Of a stretch of DNA of 64,000 nucleotides, positions 21,896 to 64,000 are shown one piece after another. A program made the position numbers and the translations under genes. The notes beneath the pieces were generated by a model, which was given only the letters and a program-made list of their open reading frames with translations, ran no database searches and was not told where the DNA came from. Source of the DNA: Lingula anatina (lineage: Eukaryota; Brachiopoda; Lingulata; Lingulida; Lingulidae); NCBI RefSeq assembly GCF_001039355.2, contig NW_019775595.1, positions 98,463-162,462 on the forward strand, given 5' to 3'. Within the stretch, counting starts at the first letter, position 1. Every line of letters begins with the position of its first letter.

Positions 21896-24144
21896 ACGTA
21901 TTCCAATTACATGGAGTCGGAACAGAGTAATATTGATAACAAAGCGCACAATTTCATGAAAATATTATATACTTCACCCATGAAGTGAATTTCATAATCA
22001 AAATTCAATATTTATTTGGCCGCTATTTCGTGTTTGATTATAGACCAACTGTGTAAGACGAATAAAATTTAATTCAAGGATAATATACAAGGTTTTATTG
22101 CATAAAATGAACTATAAAATGCATTGAGTACAGTGCCAGTGTTGTCAACGTATTACAAGAGTATCTTGGGAAAAACACTCTTTAAGTGCCAATAATTCAC
22201 AAAACTGGTCATTATAATTATATAAACAGGTATCAAACAATTGATATTGTAATGTAGGTGAAGCACAATGGCATAACAGTGTAAAACACTTCTAAGCAAC
22301 GACTGGAGGTGGTGGATTGCAGGCGATATAGAAGTAATGTGATATGGTTATTCTAGAATTTTACATAGCTTCTAGAATCTCTGTAATGATCTGCTCATTT
22401 GGGAAAGTTCCTACATAAATATTAGTATATCTCTATTTGAAAATCAGAGCACTTAATAATACCAGAGCACTATTCTTGTAACTTTCTATGATCAAACTCA
22501 TTATTAGTCTCTGTCATAATAAAAACCTGTATTTGGAAGCAATCTGAGTATGATGGCATGGACAATGCTGTCACATTGGCCCTTACCACCAAAGATACCC
22601 TATTGCTTGGAAAAAGATGAAGTAATGATTTCATTGTGTAGGTAGCCATGGCTTCAATCTGACAAAATACACTTGAAAGTAAGTCAAGAGCAAAACATAA
22701 GAATAATAGTGTACATGTATAAGAACAGCCCAAATGCGTCAATATTCTACTGTAAATGCACTTGTGGTATAAAATATAATCTAAATACTGCACTTATTTA
22801 AAAGTACTGTGAAGTGTGATATGTCAGAAGGACAGGGAGAAAATATTTTCTTTATTGATCCATCTTTCTTTTTAATTTGAATGGAAATTTAAATAATTTA
22901 AAATACAATATTTATATCTATGCTTGAATTTCAAAACAAGATGTGTTACTTCCTGGGCACAGAATCTAATGAGCTGCACTCAAGCAAATGCCAAAAGTGA
23001 ATGCAAAACAATACACTCAGGTGGGCACCAGTTACCAACAGGTTACATTCTGAAAAGTTGTTTGTAAATAGATTTTGTCCAAAGTCCAACAGAAATTCTG
23101 TTTATTTCAAATCATACTAACCATATGCCTATTTTGACTTTGTGCCCTTAAAGCAATTTCAGTGCAATTTCTGTTATTTTGATGCATTTTAAATTAACAC
23201 ATTATTCTACAAGTGCTAGATTTTTAACATCTGGCATTTTAAAAGGCAAATCTTTGTTGCATCTTCAAAATTATTTAGGGGGCAACAAAAATATGAGACA
23301 GAAAGTAGTGATCTGAGAAACAGGAAGTCACAGTTCCTATTTGCAGTTGCAAAGGAAGGGTCCATAAAAAACGAAGACCACTGAAGACGATTAAAGACTA
23401 AAATGTAGGATAACATAGTTTTTCATAGTAAAAAATAAAATAAAATTATGCACTCTGATATAAAATCATTTCACTCAAAATTGATTACGTCTATTGTGTA
23501 ACAAAAGTGCAATGGTCAAATAGTTATACTAAAAGTTGTACATAAATAACAGATATGAACAGAATACAGTGAAGATTGCAAGTTCTTAACCCCCACTTAA
23601 AAATACAGTAATGTCAGTGACAGTCACACACGTCAATGCCTTTTCATACTTATATGAAGCTCCATGAATTGAACAGCAGTGCTTATGCATGCAGGCCAGC
23701 AGGGAATTCCCTTTGCTTATGTATTTCTGTCATCAAAGACAAATAATCTCTCGCTTAATCATTCTCCACTTCTTTCTATGTCTTTTAAATCAATGTAAGT
23801 CTTCTTCACTCTCTGATGTCTGCAACCTCTTCACCTTTTTTCTTTACAAACTTCAGACCGATATGAACTGTGGCATGCAGTTCAAAGCATCAGTTAAATT
23901 TGCTCTTCATATGGATGTTGAAAGCTCTTGGGTCAAGGTCAGTATATTGACCTTTAAGGTCAAGGTAATAAAATCCACATCGCCATATACTGATGTGGTG
24001 TTACAAACCCCCTTTCACTATTAGACGCCACTATTTACCCTGTTTAAGATCTCAACACCCCTACTGGGAGAGCTTACTATTCTGCCTGTCTGTATTACAG
24101 AACAAGCTGGATGAGTTCATTTTTGTTGTGTAAGGGGTGATGGG

Positions 24145-57760
<33,616 letters not shown>

Positions 57761-57770
<10 letters not shown>

Positions 57771-57958
57771 CTAACACAATGGAGCAACAAATACTGGTCA
57801 CACCTAACACAATAAAGCAATACATACTTGTCACAGCTAACGCAATGGAGCAATACATACTGGTCACATCTAACACAATGAAGCAATGCATAGTTGTCAC
57901 AGCTTACACAATGTAACAGTGCATATTTGTCACAGCTGACACATTATGATACATATTT
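57761..57958 (-). repeat. PHLDB: 33-bp tandem array repeating a 3' splice site
   Basis: Units step exactly 33 bp (57761, 57794, 57827, 57860, 57893, 57926). On the minus strand each repeats the exon A acceptor and first codons: TTGTGTTAG then GTGTGACCAGTA or close variants. The frame stays open through the array. Confidence 0.9.
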
Positions 57959-58439
57959 GTCACAGTTAACACAAAAACAATATATATGTCACAGTTAATA
58001 AATAAAATTAGATGCATGTTTGTCAGAGCTAAAAAAATATAGCAATATGTTTCTCACAACACAACAATATATTTGTCACAGAAAACAATCAAATTCCAAA
58101 TCAGTCACACCTACCAAAATATACTGAACACTTTCAACCCAAGTGATAATTCACAATCTATTTCTGTTCATATCACTATAATACCAAACAAATACACAAC
58201 TAACTTTCACATAAAGGAAAGCTATACCATTATAGTCCTATAAAAAGAGTGCAGTTTTGCCAATGTCAAAGCCACACTTTCGACACCATTCACTTTTTAA
58301 CTGTTTCTAACAATGCCACTATAATACTGGACATTTACACACAAATCTCTTGTATGCACAAAGCAAGGCTAGATCTTGCAATCGTTGAAATATGAGGTTT
58401 TACCACTAAAACACTTTTAAAAACTTAAAAGTATGTAAA

Positions 58440-58760
58440 GGTCAGCAGAGCTCTGTAGCAGAGAGTACATCAGAGCATATATACTAGTTGTTACGTAGAA
58501 GATCAGCTGAGCTCTGTGGCAGAGAGTATGTAAGAACATATGCTAGCTGTTACATACAAAATCAGCCAACTGTGTTGATGTTCTCCAAATCAACAAACAG
58601 TCCAGACTGCCAGCCACTGGGATAACATTGCCTGCTGAGTCACATGTACACATGGAGCAGGTGCCTGACGGTGACTGCCAGTAGTTACATTGCACTATGA
58701 TCTGCCAGTTGAGTTGGCATGTGCATATGGAGCAGGTGCCCAAGGCTGACTGCCACTATT
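58440..58760. repeat. Two adjacent local duplications
   Basis: A ~62-bp pair built on CAGAGAGTA...CTAG(T/C)TGTTAC at 58440-58560, and an ~80-bp pair built on CATGGAGCAGGTGCC...CTGACTGCCA-like sequence at 58590-58760. Confidence 0.75.
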
Positions 58761-59887
58761 CATGAGGTGGACTGTTACTACTTGCGTTTCTCTGTAGTCC
58801 TGGACATGAAAGAATCTCTTTTTTTATTTTTCATTTTTGTCCTACTTTTATAGATGCAAAGCAATCCATAAATTGTAATTTTTTTTTTGTAGCCAGAGTT
58901 TTTTTTAGAGAAACTTGAACCAGTTTCTGAAAATGGTAGAGAAATGCTGATTTCAGAGTTTAGTTATTTGGCATATCTGAATCTCTGGGTATTTTTTTTT
59001 AACAGACACAGCTTTCTTGAAAGATATTCTGATAATATTAATTGAACTTAATTGAACGTCAGAAAATTTGAAGATATGAGATAGACAGTTGAATGCAGTG
59101 TGTGAAGCTGACTAAAAGCGATTACTTCCTTTATTTTAAGGCTAAATTATTACTATATCAAACTTTGCCTCATTTGATCTTCTAATATTTTACTTCACAG
59201 TTGTTTAAGGACACCGTGAATGTACAAACAGATATATCTTGTCAGCAGGTTGTCAATTTGTAAGTTCTGTAAAACAAATTGATTTTCTTCAAATTATATC
59301 ACGGTGTCAGGGCCACTGCATCAAGTGTTAATTCCATGATATCATAGCAGTCATATTACAGACAACTCTACTGGTAGAAATCAATAAGAAAAATAACAGG
59401 CATTCCACTATTGTAACATTAGATTTACTTGTAGGCGCCCCCGAGGAACCCATCCCAATCAATAATTTACACACATGGCTGACCACCAAATAATACCTAC
59501 TGGCACCTTTTGATTATCAGGGTACTAAATGGAAATATTGTGTACCCTGAAAATCTCACTTGAATCAATGATTCACATACAAGTTTGACCATCACAAAAG
59601 CCTATGTTTATCAGGGCATGTAATGGGAATCTATGGTACCCCGCGAACCCAAGTTAAGTCAGTGATTATTTATGCACATGGATGACCAAAATGTAATAAC
59701 CTCTGGCATCAGGTAGTCAAGATACACACTCAAAAATATCTAACAGAAGAAAAGGCTGCAATATCCTAAGTTCATTTGTATGGATGTGATGTTGACTTTA
59801 TCAAATATTGTTAAAGCCCCAACTCAAAAGGGGGCTAAGGAAGGAGCCCTAAAATTATCCTCTCCAGCCATGTCCCTAAGTCTGGAC

Positions 59888-59940
59888 ACACACTAGAAAC
59901 TCAGGGTACTACACAGAAAAACCAAGTTCTACCATTGATT

Positions 59941-60022
<82 letters not shown>

Positions 60023-60170
60023 CACAGTAAAAAGGCTTTGTATCCTGTGGTATCTGGGGTAAAACACTAGAAACTCAGGGTACAGAGAAAAACCAAATTC
60101 TACCATTGATTCACACACATGGGTAATCACAGTAAATAGGCCTTATATCCTGTGATATCCGGGGTGTAAA
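59888..60170. repeat. Tandem duplication with (CA)n(TA)n expanded in one copy
   Basis: Both copies run CACTAGAAACTCAGGGTAC ... TACCATTGATTCACACAC ... AATCACAGTAAA ... TATCCTGTG. The first has a long CA/TA tract at 59941-60020 where the second has only CACACATGGGT. Confidence 0.85.
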
Positions 60171-60620
60171 GCTGATAACCCAATGAACCACTGTGAACTA
60201 TGAAGATAACACAATATTGTCTCTTATGTTGATGTGGGGACTACAATGAGTAGTTCTTCTGGCAGCAAAATTGTTATTTTTTCATTTCCTGTATGGCTTG
60301 TGTCGTAAAAGAGACTCCTATCTTTTGAACTATAAGTGCTCACGTAATTGCCTTAGAGAGCCTTCAAATCTAATATTACTATGTTAAAACCTTATAATGC
60401 TAGTAGAAAAAAATTCAGGAAACCTTAGTACATTGTTTTTCCCTAATGGGATTTTTATAGTGTTTAAAATGCATATCAACTCAAAATGCTTTTATTGCTA
60501 ACATATGAATCATGAATGCTTATCTTTTATCTAAATGACTACGCCTCAACAAATTATGAAAAAAGCACTCAAAGATGACACAATATTTTCACTTCCTTTG
60601 AATCAAGCAAACACATCTTA

Positions 60621-60892
60621 GAGACCATTCAGAACTGATCCATGAATCAAATATGGTGGACCCTACATGAAAAGAGAGCCGACTAATCCACTGATGTTCT
60701 CCCAGCCTCCACACATGCAGTCCTAGCCAAAGTCTAGCAATTAAACCTCAGAGCTGTGATTTCATCCATTTAATCATGTGTGTGGAGGTGGGGAGACCAT
60801 CAGCAGATTAGTCTCCTATTCTTTCATGTAGGGTCTGCCATATTTGATCCGTGGATCAGTAGATCCTCGGATCGTCTGTTCTGAATGGCCCC
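60621..60892. mobile_element. MITE with CCATTCAGAAC ends and TTA duplication
   Basis: Ends (GAGACCATTCAGAAC / GTTCTGAATGGCCCC) are flanked by TTA on both sides. Inner arms also pair: CATGAATCAAATATGG... with ...CATATTTGATCCGTG and CCCTACATGAAA with TTTCATGTAGGG. The TTA duplication suits a PIF/Harbinger-like MITE (inference). Confidence 0.82.
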
Positions 60893-61995
60893 TTAGCCAT
60901 TTGTAGATAATCTCATAATACATGTTACACATGGTCTCCTTTCAAAACATCAAAACTTCAGTGGGTGAGATCTTTAATTTCAAATTGATAATTCAATCAA
61001 AGAATGATGAGCGAAGCGTTCACTTGCCTATTGATCATTTCTCAGTGAAGATGTTCCTTATAATAGCCATTAAATACCACTGTTAGTCAACTAAGAATTC
61101 CTAGAAATGAACCGTGGGTTGTTGGTCTTTGTAGATATTTATGGTTATACTTTGAAGTATAGAACATTGACTCATACCACGTTATCAATCATATTTCTTT
61201 TTTTTTCATTAGAATGAACATCAAGAATGGGTAAAAATGATCATACGTGTGCACATGTACACACATACAAAAAAAAAAAAAAAAAAAAAATGCCCACAAA
61301 ATGTATTTCAAGTCACACATTGATTTGTACAAGCAAGAAAGATGACCTTTCTCACTTGGGGCATGAAGTTTGCAATTACCCCAATTTCCTCAGCTCTCAT
61401 GGCTGTTAACCAGCATAGCATCACGATGATCAGCCCAGATATATCTACCTATTCCAGTATATCAATTGCTTTAATCCAAGCCCCCTCCCCCATACACTTT
61501 ATAGTTAAAAAGTCCTGATAAACCTTACCTTACAACTAACTAGCTACCAGTCCCAGTTTCAGAAGCTTCTGTCTGCTTCCACCTGTCTGTTTCCACAAGA
61601 GCCACATGTTACCCCAGTTAACACATTGTTGAGTCTGTGGGGAGGAGACGGCAGGGGAATTCAAACAGAACTCCATTCATTCATTCATACATACCATATC
61701 CACTTATCAACTGAGACCATCAAAACCAATGGTATCATCCCAGGCTTTAGTGAATTTTACCCACTGGCCATAGGTATTGATTGAGTCTGGCTTGTTTATT
61801 GTTGACACTGTTGGTGTATATACTCTTCATTGCTCTTCACCGCACCCCTCTCTATGTCATAAAGTGAGATCTTCTCAAAGAACCTGTACTCTCTGACACA
61901 GGGCTCCCCAACCACTTCTGACTACAGTAGTTATAGTTGATCACTTCTCTAATGTTTTAGATTATGAGAAAAGGTGAATTCACAGAATAGATTAA

Positions 61996-61997
61996 GA

Positions 61998-62058
<61 letters not shown>

Positions 62059-62225
62059 GAAGGAGAGAAGGAAGGGGGTTAAGAGAATCATGAAGGAATC
62101 AGAAGGTAGTTGATAAAATGTTCTGGCACTGACAGACAAATGGATGTCCGGATTGAACCAGAACCAGACTGACAGGAGAACAGACAGACAGACAAGTAGA
62201 CAGACAGACAGACAGAGAGAGACAG
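61996..62225. repeat. (GA)n tract and (GACA)n-like tract
   Basis: GA dinucleotides at 61996-62054, then ACAGACAGACAG-type repeats at 62180-62225. Confidence 0.9.
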
Positions 62226-63842
62226 ATGGACATAGATAGTACACAGACAAATCTACAGCCCAGGGGGCCTGCTAAAGGTACTTCCACACACTCCCCTCAA
62301 AAGTCCCATTGATCTACCTAGATATCAGGATCATCTGTCCAAGCAAAGGGTGTGGAAACACAACCCTCTCCATATTTGTGGATCATGTTTCTTTAGGTGT
62401 GTGGTAGGATGAAAATAAAAACCATTTCCATTTAAACCTGACCTGTACTGAGGTATTCCTTTGGTTATGTTTGGACAGGGAATACCTTTAATATGATATC
62501 AGCAGAAGGCACAAGGGGTGTCTTTTTGCCATCTTTCCACATACTCAGCTTGGCTAGCGGGCAAAGACATGCTATTTCTTCATCCTGAGAAAACTATCAA
62601 ATTTTCAAATATGAAATATGTACAACCCAAAAACAGAAAAAAAAAATACCCCCAACCATATATTTTAATTTATTCTCTTTCTCTCTCAATCAATTCCATG
62701 TTTGGAACAAAATCATTCATGGAAAACACATTAAAAGAAGCATGTCTGCTTCAAACACCTGTACAATAAATCAGTGGAAATATAGAGAAAACTTTAGGAA
62801 AAATCCATCACTGTCTTCTTTTACCAAAACAACTAAGCAAAACAGTGAAATTTTCAACTTTCTCTTGTTAAGACCACTCAAACTACCTCCTGTACTTACC
62901 ACTGTCATAAACCAAAGGGCAATTCAAATACAAAATCTGGTTGCCATATACTAAAATTTAGACTTGAGATTTAATGAAAACTCGTATAAGGTCTACCAGT
63001 AGGATCTCTTGTTTTTTTGGTTTTTTTTTATCTTATCTTTTCATCAGCTAGAAAGTGTCAAAACAGGATATGTCTTATTAATTACTGTCGTGCGTCAGTC
63101 CTCCTTTCCTAGATTGACATTACAAGAAAAGGAAATTGGATATTACAGTAATGATAATTTATTAAAAACAATTTTTTTACATAAAGTGACTCTCTCATAT
63201 GTAATATGTGGTATTCAATCTTTTAGTTGGACGGCTTAAATACTTTTTTCTAAAAAAAATATTAAAAAAAAAATAGATAAAAAACTTTTATTCTTTGTCA
63301 CATTACTCCAACAGGTCATCTGTATCATCCACACAAAAAATGTCTATAAACACACTGTAACTTTACTATTATGAGTATGATATGAATTGTCATGTCTCAT
63401 TTACCTGTTCAACTACTGTCATCCTTGACACATAAATTAATTAATTATCCTAATTAATTAACTGACCACGCAGGAAGCAATTTAATCCCCCAGCCTGTCA
63501 ATCATTATCATAACATTATTCTATTAATATGCTCATCAAAACTACCGCTTGCTTTCCAATTACATGAAATAATTATCAACTTACATAACATATGAACTGA
63601 CAGGTCTGAATTTTGGGAATTTCTGACCCCCCCCTCCTTTTAATCCCCTCAGGCTCATTACCTAAATGTTATATTTGGCAGGTAAAGAGGCCAACTTTAT
63701 GCTGTAACAGAGATTCCTAACCCCTTTATCCCTATCATATTAGTTGTGTACACTGATTTTTCATGAATTAATATACTTTCTGATGAAAGAAAACTACATT
63801 GTGACAACAGTGATTCTTAACCCCCCTTCTTCCTATCATATT

Positions 63843-64000
63843 CAGGGGCGGATCCAGAGATATTTTCTGACAGTCTTCCAAATTATCTTTGTTGTTCCAT
63901 CTTCCATTTTTGACCGTCTTCCGACAGAAAACATTAGATGGCTGAAAATGTAAACTTGAAAATCTGACCGTCTTCCAGAAGACCCAGAAGACGGCCTAAA
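63843..64000. mobile_element. CAGGGGCGGAT MITE, cut by window end
   Basis: Starts CAGGGGCGGATCCAGA and runs in the reverse orientation of 48481-48648, ending in the AGACGGCCTAAA block; only the last ~10-15 bp are outside the window. Confidence 0.8.

Larger units (their letters stand above)
20097..24144. other. Gene-free interval rich in repeats
   Basis: No coding exon found. Contains two inverted-repeat elements (20691-20855, 21538-21895) and, below 24145, the presumed 3' UTR of LL5/PHLDB; minus-strand AATAAA hexamers near 23101 and 22851 are possible poly(A) signals. Confidence 0.5.
57771..64000. other. Presumed 5' intron of PHLDB; no exon seen
   Basis: No coding exon for the first half of the FHA domain was recognised here, so the gene probably begins right of the window. 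Holds several duplications (58440-58560, 58590-58760, 59888-60170), microsatellites and two MITEs. Confidence 0.55.

Noticed and set aside
58543-58743. Cys-rich minus-strand open frame with two CTC-type repeats
   Set aside because: Explained by an 80-bp DNA duplication; no splice sites or homology.

Overview
This is a eukaryotic nuclear window. Genes are split by many GT-AG introns, the background is AT-rich, microsatellites and small inverted-repeat transposons are frequent, and there are three assembly gaps (runs of N). Gene families and repeat style point to an invertebrate animal, probably a lophotrochozoan such as a mollusc. That placement is an inference; nothing in the window fixes the species.

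Layout. (1) 147-2910, minus: the first five coding exons of cytosolic aspartyl-tRNA synthetase (DARS1); the catalytic domain lies beyond the left edge. (2) 3140-10948, plus: a complete nine-exon gene for a 1,452-residue C2H2 zinc-finger protein whose N-terminus is the NuRD-recruiting type of motif known from SALL, BCL11 and FOG proteins. It is head-to-head with DARS1, with 229 bp between the two start codons. (3) 12629-17345, minus: a seven-exon, 290-residue SAM-dependent methyltransferase, tail-to-tail with the zinc-finger gene. One of its introns must start with GA instead of GT to keep the frame. (4) 18928-20096: three tandem tRNA-Ser(AGA) genes with duplicated flanks. (5) 20.1-24.1 kb: no gene seen, only transposon-like repeats including a large foldback element. 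(6) 24145-57770, minus: most of an LL5/PHLDB gene, with the second half of the FHA domain, a long Ser-rich region, a multi-exon coiled coil and a C-terminal PH domain. Its 5' end lies beyond the right edge, so 57.8-64 kb is read as intron. A tRNA-Ser pseudogene and many simple repeats lie in its introns.

The four protein genes look unrelated in function: translation, chromatin or transcription control, small-molecule or protein methylation, and cortical microtubule anchoring. No operon-like or defence-like cluster is visible. The observations most worth checking are a 33-bp tandem array that repeats the 3' splice site of the LL5 FHA exon in frame, the GA-AG intron in the methyltransferase, the cassette-like basic exon of LL5, the tRNA-Ser array, and several families of short inverted-repeat elements, some with clean 5-bp target duplications.
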